From CAYJAD01 sp964371225 (lineage in GTDB: Bacteria > Desulfobacterota > Desulfovibrionia > Desulfovibrionales > Desulfovibrionaceae): a stretch of 64,000 bases of DNA. The notes beneath the pieces were generated by a model, which searched no databases, was not told the DNA's origin, and saw nothing but the letters and a program-made list of their open reading frames with translations. Positions 46,501-53,681 of this stretch are shown here, piece by piece. Numbering within the stretch: the stretch's first letter is position 1; each line of letters starts with the position of its first letter. The stretch is taken from positions 1-64,000 of the forward strand of contig CAYJNA010000001.1 in assembly GCA_964371225.1 (NCBI GenBank), read 5' to 3'. Both the position numbers and the translations under genes were made by a program.

Positions 46501-46705
46501 GCTGATCTATATCTTCCCCATCTTCTTCCACAATACAACGCAGATAGTGTTCATAGCGACTTTCAACGGCAGTGTTATGTACTTTCTTTTCTTCTTTAAA
46601 GTGACGAACTACCCTTGGTAAATCAGTTATGCATACTTCAAAATCTAAAAATTGCGGACAACCACCGGGAATAAGACTAATTGTACTATGTTTTTTTTCC
46701 ATCAT
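43514..46705 (-). CDS. SrfB-like actin/Hsp70-fold ATPase
   Basis: The 1063-residue cytosolic protein has actin-superfamily nucleotide motifs: phosphate 1 LILDIGNSRTTGILVE (264-279), phosphate 2 ASIDTGGGTMDLSIATYE (about 583-600), and an adenosine-type motif LLLTGRPSAWNGI (about 826-838). It is preceded by a ~250-residue N-terminal domain and followed by a beta-rich C-terminal region. The length and motif order match SrfB proteins. Its start overlaps the stop of the SrfA-like gene by one base (TAATG), so the two are translationally coupled. An ATP-driven scaffold or chaperone-like role is inferred; no experimental function is known to me. Confidence 0.87.
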   Translation of the reverse strand: MMEKKHSTISLIPGGCPQFLDFEVCITDLPRVVRHFKEEKKVHNTAVESRYEHYLRCIVEEDGEDIDQLTGEACDRDYSFDTRRVLDVWKDAWIPLPFLRTRGQKWDDGAERFEYGPSNWVRARMTQKDADTLSLTLIFDTNVEELPTHSIKHEAVDGQEDFSGEQYYALSPRDVAAHGTFALAHHVRDNAWFLNASWIDTWLLNVYTSYETKKNRGRPNLDEVYVLKHLASYLTWLEIVRDALRTTTVQVINPEREQPVEVDLILDIGNSRTTGILVETLPQRVTNLNDSYLLELRDITKPENIYSDPFETRVEFAEAHFGDDALSRRSGRRTPAFAWPSAVRVGPEAARLATHAICAEGSTGMSSPKRYLWDERPWQQTWRYNTGGPQEPMVTRGLFPRQVNREGTPTSCFNDPMFKNTKELRHQVQEPAFESMFTRSSLMLFMVGEIITQALVTINSPAIRSRRELPNMPRRLRRILFTVPTAMPVAEKRIFRRWVSWAVRVIWEALSWNEWYVGTKAKMIRGVKDYRTSPQVRCDWDEASCSQIVYIYNELAVKYHGDAHYLFNLLGKKRKEYENKPCVRIASIDTGGGTMDLSIATYELASGEGDTAHISPHMEFRDGFNIAGDEVLRDMVAQHIIPCLTEAFSKAGVVEPRTLIGQLFGRDAIGISQDQRNLRARFVRQVAVPVALGMLGLCEILYQNNTEIQENHPPFTCKFGDFFACAEPAETVKKEQDKKGTEEEVVKYVPFGHLEDVKLTPSFFYPMPQKHIIHAVEQCIKTYLPAHATFSLMDVELRVNPNAVENTIRSTLGSALAALCEIVHLQDCDVLLLTGRPSAWNGIISPVLAKLPVPMHRILPMRQYHVGNWYPFADVHGRITDPKTTVVVGAILCALAEGNLEGFSFDVSNLQLQSTARYVGELDINGQLRRPKVWFEVDVDDTNEIDKKRFVSFGGPLPIGYRQVDAERWPTTRYYLLTFSTEEARARASGRLPYQVEVALKVSSLEDTMESNTDEERDEGDFEVLDIKDKNDEFVSRADLEFRLQTLPLDEGYWLDTGIINNS

Positions 46706-48162
46706 TAATTCTTCCTACGAAAATCTGCTTTCCACGTTGTATTACTACCACCAAGTTCTTTGCCGCGACAAGTGGTGCTGCTTTCAGAACCGGTACAATC
46801 CACCCTTTGAGGAACATAACTTACGCCACCTGGGCATATGGCATTGCCTGATTGCATGGAAAGCCCACCGCTACCCGTGAAGCTGGCTTGCACACCGCCT
46901 GTACAAATGGCGCCATTTTTTTCACGAACAATGCGGCGTCCTTTGCCTGATTTATCAAAACAATATTCAGCCACAATGGGTTCACCCGTTTTACGGTTAA
47001 CAAGACCGGTATTACTTACCCAGCACCCCTCTAAGAAAGCCATGTCTGACTTATCTTCTGGAATTTCCAAGGGATCATCCTTTTTGGGCTCAGGCTTCTT
47101 TTTAGGAGGCTCTTTTTTGGGTTCTTCTTTCTTAGGAACCTCTTTCTTAGGTTCTTCCTTTTTGGGCTCTTCCTCGGGTGTCATGCCAAGGAAAGGTTCA
47201 TCCATAGGAGGCTCTTCTTGTTTAGGTTCCTCTAAAGGAGGCGTTTGCGCTAAAGGTTCTTGCTTAGGTATTTGTAACTTAGGCGCTTCTTGCTTGGGTA
47301 TTTGCAATTTTGGAGGATCTGCAGGAACACAAAGCGCTGCTTTATCACGTAATTGTAAAAGCAAAGCATCAATTTCTGCTTGCAAATCTCGTTCTTTCTT
47401 TTGCATTTCTTCCAACACAAGAGGCGTTTTATCCTGCGGAAGACAAGATGTTGGGAAAGGAAATTGAAAAGCAAAAGGTAAAAGCCCAAGAGCAGCCAAT
47501 AAAAGTAACAAAAGTAATAAAAGTAATAATAAAGGAAGAAGCCAGCCAAGGCACCCTCGCCCGCCTGCAACTGCCACAGGAGCTGCCGCCACCGCCGCAG
47601 CAGGAGCCGCAGCTGCCGCCACGGGTGCTGCGGCCACAGGAGCCGCAGGGGCGGCCACCACAGGCATTACGGCTGCTACGCGTGCCAAATCTTCCGGCTG
47701 TGCTCCCACGGTACCAAGAGCAAAGCCCCACGAAGTGAGTACCGGCTGATTGCCAACCACCCAAATGGCATTTTCATCGGGATATTGCAGGGCAAGTTTT
47801 AAAATTTCACCTGAAAGCACATGCTGGGAGTCTTTACTTTGTAAAAGCGTTTGAGACTTTGCGCTGAGTTCACCTGCAAGTTTTTGTATTTTTTGTGTAA
47901 TTTTAAATTTTTCATCTGGAACAAGCTCAGAAAATTTTCGTACATTATCTTGGTCACTAGGAGCATGAGCGTACCAATCTATACTTTCTTGTGTAGCAGA
48001 TCCACTGCTGTGTACCGGTTCTGCAAAAAGCGCCATATGTTCAGCGCCAAGCGGTTTTACCAAGGATTCAAGTTGATAATAACAATCTGTAACTAAAATT
48101 CCCTGACAGGCTAAAGGACGTACTGAGGAGCGTTTAGTGCTATGTAAAAAAATGCCTGCCAT
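46705..48162 (-). CDS. SrfA-like envelope-spanning protein
   Basis: The 485-residue protein has a cytosolic N-terminal domain (1-150; IDWYAHAP, NAIWVVGNQPVLTSWGFAL), an Ala/Pro-rich linker (165-200) and one membrane segment made almost wholly of leucine (205-229). In the periplasm come a coiled coil (250-275), two KLQIPKQE repeats, a Lys/Glu/Pro-rich spacer (310-372), and a C-terminal domain (376-485) with six cysteines (380, 401, 420, 443, 456, 465) that could form three disulfides. The extended spacers could reach across the periplasm. It is coupled to the SrfB-like gene. Assignment to SrfA rests on gene order and on the N- and C-terminal patterns. Confidence 0.75.
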   Translation of the reverse strand: MAGIFLHSTKRSSVRPLACQGILVTDCYYQLESLVKPLGAEHMALFAEPVHSSGSATQESIDWYAHAPSDQDNVRKFSELVPDEKFKITQKIQKLAGELSAKSQTLLQSKDSQHVLSGEILKLALQYPDENAIWVVGNQPVLTSWGFALGTVGAQPEDLARVAAVMPVVAAPAAPVAAAPVAAAAAPAAAVAAAPVAVAGGRGCLGWLLPLLLLLLLLLLLLAALGLLPFAFQFPFPTSCLPQDKTPLVLEEMQKKERDLQAEIDALLLQLRDKAALCVPADPPKLQIPKQEAPKLQIPKQEPLAQTPPLEEPKQEEPPMDEPFLGMTPEEEPKKEEPKKEVPKKEEPKKEPPKKKPEPKKDDPLEIPEDKSDMAFLEGCWVSNTGLVNRKTGEPIVAEYCFDKSGKGRRIVREKNGAICTGGVQASFTGSGGLSMQSGNAICPGGVSYVPQRVDCTGSESSTTCRGKELGGSNTTWKADFRRKN

Positions 48163-48165
48163 GAT

Positions 48166-49380
48166 TTACTCCTTATTGGTAGAGGCTGAAGTATAAGGAA
48201 TATTATGTTCTTGCAAGAAATTGATAATATCCTTGGCAACTATGGAAAGGCTTGACTGTCTATATGACTGTTTATCCATATGAATATAGGTGTTTATACC
48301 TATTACTTCCCCTTGTTCATTAACAAGAGGGCCACCGCTGTTGCCTTGCGATACAATGGCCGTGTGTACAATAAGTTCAGGATTTTTTTCTTGAACAACG
48401 CTTACTGTGCCTTCAGAATAAATAATATCTGGCACATCAGTATCTTGTCCGCTCATAAGTGCTTTAAATTTAGGGTCATTAGAGGTTACAGCAGAAGGAA
48501 AACCCCATGTACTTACTTTTTGAGTACGTTGTACATTGGTATTTAAAACTAAGGGAGCCACATCAGTTACAGGCACTTGTAATACAGCATAGTCTCGTGC
48601 AGCTATAGGGCTAATAACAAGCACCTTGGCCTTCACTGCGCCGCCTTTAAAGGTGCCAACAACATACACATCACCCTTGCCGGTACCAAGCACATGCTGA
48701 TTAGTAAGCACAATACCTGGCGCTATAAAGAAGCCTGTTCCCATTTGCATACCATTGGGTTCATCCGAAAGAACAAGCACAGTGGCATTTTCAAGATTCT
48801 GCACCATATCTGTGCCACTTTCAGTATTGGAGTTGGAAGGCGCAGCGGGGGATGTAGCTGGAGGCGGTGGCGCTTCAGCCGGTGTAGTAGGTTGTACTTT
48901 AGGCTCTTGTTCAGTACCTTGTGGCAAAACCGGAGGCGCGTCTTGAGCTGCCCCCGGATTTTGCCCATGAGCTTTGTTTTGCTGAGGAATTTGTAAGCGT
49001 TCTCCTTCTGATAACAAAAGAGTTTTAAGCTCACAAGGTTCTTTTGCAAGTAAGGCTTTAAGACGTGCAATTTCAGCTAAAAGAGCATCATTACGCTCTT
49101 CATGCTCCAACACTATGACAGCTTCTTGTTCTAACAGAGCAAGGCGAGCTTGCCATTGATGCCAAATAATCCATGCTAAAAGGAGTAAAATGGCAAGAAA
49201 AAGAAGAATACCCCAAAACCACGGACTAGCGTACCAAGGACGAGTCACGGGTGTTGCAGCAGTCTTTTCTTGCCCTTCCTCCTGCGCCGCTACAGTTTCT
49301 TGTTCAGAAGTAGGGGAGGATGGCGTGGCATTGCCTTCATTTGGCGTTGTATTTGTGTTGGGGTTTTGCACATCAGACAT
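48166..49380 (-). CDS. Membrane-tethered trypsin-like serine protease
   Basis: The 404-residue protein has a short cytosolic head, one membrane segment (about 52-74), a coiled coil (75-115), a Pro-rich spacer (140-185) and a periplasmic S1/DegP-like protease domain. The triad is intact: His229 in TNQHV, Asp263 in ARDYAVL, Ser348 in QGNSGGP. It has no PDZ domain, unlike the DegP protein encoded at 51990-53432. It lies 2 bases after the lipoprotein gene and 3 before the SrfA-like gene. It could cleave a partner in the locus on an envelope signal. Confidence 0.85.
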   Translation of the reverse strand: MSDVQNPNTNTTPNEGNATPSSPTSEQETVAAQEEGQEKTAATPVTRPWYASPWFWGILLFLAILLLLAWIIWHQWQARLALLEQEAVIVLEHEERNDALLAEIARLKALLAKEPCELKTLLLSEGERLQIPQQNKAHGQNPGAAQDAPPVLPQGTEQEPKVQPTTPAEAPPPPATSPAAPSNSNTESGTDMVQNLENATVLVLSDEPNGMQMGTGFFIAPGIVLTNQHVLGTGKGDVYVVGTFKGGAVKAKVLVISPIAARDYAVLQVPVTDVAPLVLNTNVQRTQKVSTWGFPSAVTSNDPKFKALMSGQDTDVPDIIYSEGTVSVVQEKNPELIVHTAIVSQGNSGGPLVNEQGEVIGINTYIHMDKQSYRQSSLSIVAKDIINFLQEHNIPYTSASTNKE

Positions 49381-49382
49381 AA

Positions 49383-50183
49383 TTAACCTTCCAATGCGGC
49401 TTGTAAAATAGCGTCATTGGTGGCAATTTGTTTTTCCACATCAACGCGCGTAGTTTCAAGTTCTGTACGAGAAGCTTTCCAAGAATTGGTGCTTTGTGCC
49501 ACCTTACGTACTTCAGGATTTTTAATTTTTGCAGGATTTTGCTGCGCTATCATAAGATTTTGTGTACCGCCCACTTCTTGCGTCATGACCTTTTGATATT
49601 CAAGATCTTTTTCTGCAGAATTTGTATAGGTGGTTTGTAAAATACGTGCTGTTTCTTCAAGGCCGGCACGAATTTCTGTGTAACGTGCGCTGAGTTGTTG
49701 CTTGGTAATGGTACCAGCTTTGGCTTGGCTAATGGCTGCAGTAAATTCTCTTTCATAGCATTGAGATGCAATTTTAGCCGCTGCAGTGGCACGATTCATG
49801 GAGGCTGTTTCTGAGTTTAACTGACTGGCATATTTAGCATAGAATTGAGCATCACGTTTTGCTTGTTGATTCTTTCCATAAATATTTCCACCTACAGCAC
49901 CAGCAGCACCACCAGCAGCAGCACCCACTAAAGCGCCACTAGCCTTACCTGTGAGCAAGCCGCCCAAAATAGCACCTACAATGGCACCACCCACTGCGCC
50001 TGTAGCTGTGGCATTACCTGTGAGATTTTCGTCATTGCGTAATTCTGCCACAGGTTGATAACAAGCAGGGTAGTGCTTCACTTGTGTGGTTTGTGTGCCA
50101 TACTTACTTGCACAACCTGTCATTATAAAGGTACCTAAAACAAGCACTCCAATAACAGGATTCATCTTTCCAAAGCAAAACAT
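49383..50183 (-). CDS. Glycine-zipper outer membrane lipoprotein
   Basis: The 266-residue protein has a lipoprotein signal ending TFIMTGC (Cys24). A glycine-zipper segment follows (about 60-110; AVGGAIVGAILGGLLTG, GAAAGGAAGAVGGNIYGK), and then about 150 residues of coiled coil. Glycine-zipper lipoproteins usually sit in the outer membrane. I chose the ATG at 50183 because GGAGG lies 5 bases before it; an ATG at 50213 with AAAGGA also works and adds a positively charged head. It is the first gene of the Srf-like operon and could be the outer-membrane end of the machine, as TagQ is in the type VI pathway. Confidence 0.78.
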   Translation of the reverse strand: MFCFGKMNPVIGVLVLGTFIMTGCASKYGTQTTQVKHYPACYQPVAELRNDENLTGNATATGAVGGAIVGAILGGLLTGKASGALVGAAAGGAAGAVGGNIYGKNQQAKRDAQFYAKYASQLNSETASMNRATAAAKIASQCYEREFTAAISQAKAGTITKQQLSARYTEIRAGLEETARILQTTYTNSAEKDLEYQKVMTQEVGGTQNLMIAQQNPAKIKNPEVRKVAQSTNSWKASRTELETTRVDVEKQIATNDAILQAALEG

Positions 50184-50546
50184 ATTAACCTCCATGAATA
50201 GTTTCTTTTTCATACAATAAACATCCTTTAGTATGAAAAAATAAATTCCCATGTGAAACTTTATGTTATTAGCAAAAATTGAAAAGTTCCACGCCTCATA
50301 ATATCGCAAGTAATATAGCTTATTTTTCCATAATGGGCAAGTAAGTCATGCTTTATCCCTTCTGCATTTGCTAAGTAAATACCATGGCATATGCCTAAGA
50401 AAAAAAGTGTCTTTTTTCTTGCGGGCTGAAGGTTTGTGCGTTAATATCTATAAGTGTTTTTTTGCGTCATTATTTTATGTACTGCGTAAAACTGCGGTTT
50501 TAGTGGTGCCATTTTTCTTGTATCACAGAAAATTTGGAGGATTTTT
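50184..50546. other. Divergent intergenic region between the Srf-like operon and the TAXI gene
   Basis: These 363 AT-rich bases must hold promoters for the lipoprotein-led minus-strand operon and the plus-strand TAXI gene. A short hairpin-like stretch AAGAAAAAAAGTGTCTTTTTTCTT is present near 50398-50422 (stem AAGAAAAAA/TTTTTTCTT). I see no convincing promoter, riboswitch or gene. Confidence 0.45.
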
Positions 50547-51500
50547 ATGAAACGTATTTTGCTTCTAACTTTGTCCGCTGCTTTGGTGCTTATGGCATCT
50601 GCAGGTTTTGCCGCTGACACTAAACACCTTACCATGGGCACTGGCGGTACTGCTGGTGTGTACTATCCCCTAGGCGGCGCCATTAGCCAAACGTTAAGTT
50701 CCAAAAGTGATGGTGCTTACTCTGTTACTGCGCAAACCACAGGTGCTTCAGGCGAAAACATGCGCCTTATTGATGCCAATGAAGTGGACTTAGCCATTTT
50801 ACAAAATGATGTAGCACACTCTGCGTACAATGGACTTGCTCCTTTTAAAGAAAAACTTGGCAAGGTACGCGCTATTGCTCGTTTATATCCTGAGTACTTA
50901 CACGTTGTTGCCAGCACTGATAGCGGTGTAAAACAATTTGCAGACTTTAAAGGAAAAAAAGTTTCCGTAGGTGCACGTGGCAGCGGCAATGAAGTAAATT
51001 GTCGTCAAATATTTGAATTTTATGGCCTTGATTATAAAAATGTAGAGCCTGTATTCTTACCATACGGCGAAACAGCTGACCAATTTAAAGATCGCGCCGT
51101 TGATGGCTTTGTCTTTACCATTGGTACACCTAATCCTGCCATTCAAGATATTACCACTTCACGCGAAGTTACCTTCATCCCCCTTGATGGCAAACCCAGT
51201 GATGAAATTGTGGCTAAATTCCCTTATCTTGTAAAAGACGCCATCCCTGCCAATACGTATAAAGGGCAAACAGCCGCTGTTCCTACACTTTCCGTGCAGG
51301 CTATCCTTGTGGTAAGTGAAGACATGTCTGATGAAGATGCTTATCGCATCACAAAGATTTTGTTTGAAAATACCGACACCATTGCTAAGGCACATAATAA
51401 GGGCGCTGAAATTAAAATTGAAAAAGCCCTTGATGGTATTACCATTCCTTTCCACCCAGGTGCTGAAAAGTATTTGAAAGAAAAGGGCATTATGAAATAA
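50547..51500 (+). CDS. TAXI-family TRAP transporter substrate-binding protein
   Basis: The 317-residue periplasmic protein has a signal peptide (ending ASAGFAA) and the TAXI signature LTMGTGGTAGVYYPLGGAIS, then TTGASGENMRLIDANEVDLAI. TAXI proteins deliver solutes such as glutamate or other carboxylates to a large TRAP permease. A good GGAGG precedes the start. No TRAP permease gene follows; a terminator comes 20 bases after the stop, so the permease must be elsewhere. Confidence 0.92.
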   Translation: MKRILLLTLSAALVLMASAGFAADTKHLTMGTGGTAGVYYPLGGAISQTLSSKSDGAYSVTAQTTGASGENMRLIDANEVDLAILQNDVAHSAYNGLAPFKEKLGKVRAIARLYPEYLHVVASTDSGVKQFADFKGKKVSVGARGSGNEVNCRQIFEFYGLDYKNVEPVFLPYGETADQFKDRAVDGFVFTIGTPNPAIQDITTSREVTFIPLDGKPSDEIVAKFPYLVKDAIPANTYKGQTAAVPTLSVQAILVVSEDMSDEDAYRITKILFENTDTIAKAHNKGAEIKIEKALDGITIPFHPGAEKYLKEKGIMK

Positions 51501-51519
51501 AGATTTTTTCATAAATCTT

Positions 51520-51553
51520 AAACGGCATGGAAGAAATTCTATGCCGTTTTTTT
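51520..51553 (+). terminator. Terminator of the TAXI gene
   Basis: AAACGGCATGGAA pairs with TTCTATGCCGTTT (one G-T pair) around a GAAA loop, followed by seven Ts. Confidence 0.9.
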
Positions 51554-51900
51554 GGGCCTTGATACTGGTAATATCTTTCTATTAAAGTATCACTTTATGT
51601 ATTAAAACATGCTCATTTACACTTGAAGTGTTACTTTAATATAGGTAAGGGACTGTATAGTCATCTAAAAATACGTATAGTATATTTTTACAGAGATTTA
51701 GACTGAGAAAGTCGACACTACAGGTAGGTAAAATCCATCCATTTGGCACGGCATGAGTTTTATATATTGTGTTGCAAAAGTATTGAAGAATGTGCTTTTC
51801 CATAAAGATGGGTTCTGCACAATTTTTTTTTGGTTGCATTGACTGTGGTCAGCGCTACAAAAAATTCCACATAATGTATTTGCAGGAGTCCTAAAAGAGA
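51554..51900. other. Intergenic region with a long imperfect hairpin
   Basis: ATTAAAGTATCACTT (51581-51595) and AAGTGTTACTTTAAT (51626-51640) are inverted repeats matching at 14 of 15 bases, 30 bases apart. The rest is AT-rich. Two open frames of 67-69 codons here lack ribosome sites and I do not call them. No other structure seen. Confidence 0.5.
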
Positions 51901-51926
51901 ACCCCATGAGCCAAAACTCATGGGGT
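51901..51926. terminator. Terminator downstream of degP
   Basis: ACCCCATGAG pairs perfectly with CTCATGGGGT over a CCAAAA loop. On the minus strand TTCTCTTTTAGG follows. It lies 64 bases past the degP stop. Confidence 0.75.
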
Positions 51927-51989
51927 CTACTTTTATAATACCTTATGGCAATTGTTACATTGCAACAGTCGCCTATAGAGCTTTCATTT

Positions 51990-53432
51990 TTATTTTTCTT
52001 TGCTAGCCAAAGGCACAGCTACAAAGGTCACTTCACCGCGACGGCTTACTTGCAGCATAACCGCACCGCGAGATGTTACATCCTTAATGATTTTTGCTAA
52101 TTCCTTAGCGTCTTTAACAGGTGTTAAGTTAGCAGAAAGGATAACATCACCTTGTCGAATACCAGCTTCGCTAGCAGGTTTTCCTTGTGCTACTTCCACA
52201 ACTAAAAGACCTTGACCCTTTTCAAGGCTATGGGCTTTTGTTTCTTCAGCTGTGAGCGGACGTACAGAAATGCCAAGAGTTGCAGCTTCCTGCTTTTCAG
52301 CATCGGCGGGGCCGTTTCGTTGTGCATTTAATTGGTCTGCATTGCGTTCACCAAGGGTAATGGTTAATTTCTTTTCTTTACCATCGCGCCATACAGTAAC
52401 TGTGGTTTTAGCGCCGGGCTTTTGGCCTGCAATGGCGCGTAGTAGGGCGGCAGGGTCTGCAACCTTGGTGTCATCCACAGCAATGATAACATCACCAGCT
52501 TTTACGCCAGCTTTGTCTGCAGGCTCATTTTCCATAACATTACTTATGAGCGCACCTTGAGCTTTTTCAAGGCCAAGAGCTTTGGCGGCATTTTCGCTAA
52601 GCCCTTGCATGGTTACGCCAATCCAACCGCGACTGACTTTTTTACCAGCTTTTAATTGCTCAGTAACATTGGCAGCTTGTGAGCTTGGAATGGCAAAGCC
52701 AATACCTTGCCCACTGGCTATGATGGCAGTATTAATGCCCACCACTTCACCGGCCATGTTCAAAAGAGGGCCACCACTATTACCGGGGTTAATGGAAGCA
52801 TCTGTTTGCAAAAAGTTATCAAAGGGGCCGGAATTAATATTACGGCCTTTGGCAGAAAGAATACCGGATGTCACCGTATGCTCAAGACCAAAAGGGTTAC
52901 CAATGGCAAGAACCCACTCACCCACACGAGCTTTATCAGAGTCAGCAAATGTTAAGTAGGGTAATTTTTCTTTAACCTCTACTTTAAGTAATGCTATATC
53001 TGTTTCTTCATCAGAGCCCACAAGTTTTGCGGGTATGGCTTCAGATTTGCCAATGGCTCCTTGCAGATTTACATTAATGATATCAGCGCCTTTAACCACA
53101 TGAAAATTAGTTACAATATAGCCGTCATCAGAAATAATAAAACCTGTACCTAAGGATTTTTGCTTACGCTCAGGGTTACGAGGTTGTTGTCCTTGAAATG
53201 GTTGAAATTGCTCAAAGAATTTTTCAAATCCTGGGGGCACACCTGGCATAAACTCATTCATAAAATTCTGTTTATTACCAGAGGTATTTTTTTCTGTGCT
53301 AATATTTACCACAGAAGAGCCTGCTTTTTCAGCTAAATCTACAAAGTTGGGCAGACTCGAAGCTTGCGCCATACTGGTACTGAGCAGTACAGCAAAAAAT
53401 AAAAATTGAAAGACCGTTTTACGAATAATCAT
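51990..53432 (-). CDS. degP: Periplasmic serine protease HtrA/DegP
   Basis: The 480-residue protein has a signal peptide (ending MAQA, about residue 24), a trypsin-like domain with triad His111 (TNFHVV), Asp145 (ETDIALLK) and Ser219 (NPGNSGGP), and two PDZ domains (about 265-355 and 385-475). DegP/DegQ proteins degrade or refold misfolded envelope proteins. It is monocistronic, with its promoter in the 249-base gap shared with the MFS gene. It is distinct from the tethered protease of the Srf-like locus. Whether it is DegP or DegQ in behaviour cannot be told. Confidence 0.94.
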   Translation of the reverse strand: MIIRKTVFQFLFFAVLLSTSMAQASSLPNFVDLAEKAGSSVVNISTEKNTSGNKQNFMNEFMPGVPPGFEKFFEQFQPFQGQQPRNPERKQKSLGTGFIISDDGYIVTNFHVVKGADIINVNLQGAIGKSEAIPAKLVGSDEETDIALLKVEVKEKLPYLTFADSDKARVGEWVLAIGNPFGLEHTVTSGILSAKGRNINSGPFDNFLQTDASINPGNSGGPLLNMAGEVVGINTAIIASGQGIGFAIPSSQAANVTEQLKAGKKVSRGWIGVTMQGLSENAAKALGLEKAQGALISNVMENEPADKAGVKAGDVIIAVDDTKVADPAALLRAIAGQKPGAKTTVTVWRDGKEKKLTITLGERNADQLNAQRNGPADAEKQEAATLGISVRPLTAEETKAHSLEKGQGLLVVEVAQGKPASEAGIRQGDVILSANLTPVKDAKELAKIIKDVTSRGAVMLQVSRRGEVTFVAVPLASKEK

Positions 53433-53681
53433 ATGTTCTCCTTATCAATATTCTCTATAAAACGTAGTAAAACTCCAAAGAAAAAAGGGTAGCTTGTTAC
53501 ACGCACCCTCTCATCCTCTTTAATATAAGCAAAAAATATCTATTGTGAAGATGTAAAAAATAAAATATCTCTATTTATGAGAAAGTGTAGTATTTATATA
53601 CAAATAGATGCATACAGAAAGAGGCTATTTTTGTTTATGATGCTTTCTGACATTTTCTCTCAAACCTTACGGAGAATTGCT

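Noticed and set aside
46838..47738. Long plus-strand open frames opposite the SrfA-like gene (up to 209 codons)
   Set aside because: They are antisense to the Pro/Lys/Glu repeats and leucine segment of a well supported gene and read as low-complexity Gly/Ser/Leu.
36755..50183. A type VI secretion system
   Set aside because: No sheath, baseplate, ClpV, Hcp, VgrG or TssJLM-like proteins are encoded; only regulatory-type parts resemble that system.
51636..51907. Two overlapping minus-strand open frames of 67 and 69 codons
   Set aside because: There is no ribosome site and no recognisable sequence; they are chance frames in intergenic DNA.
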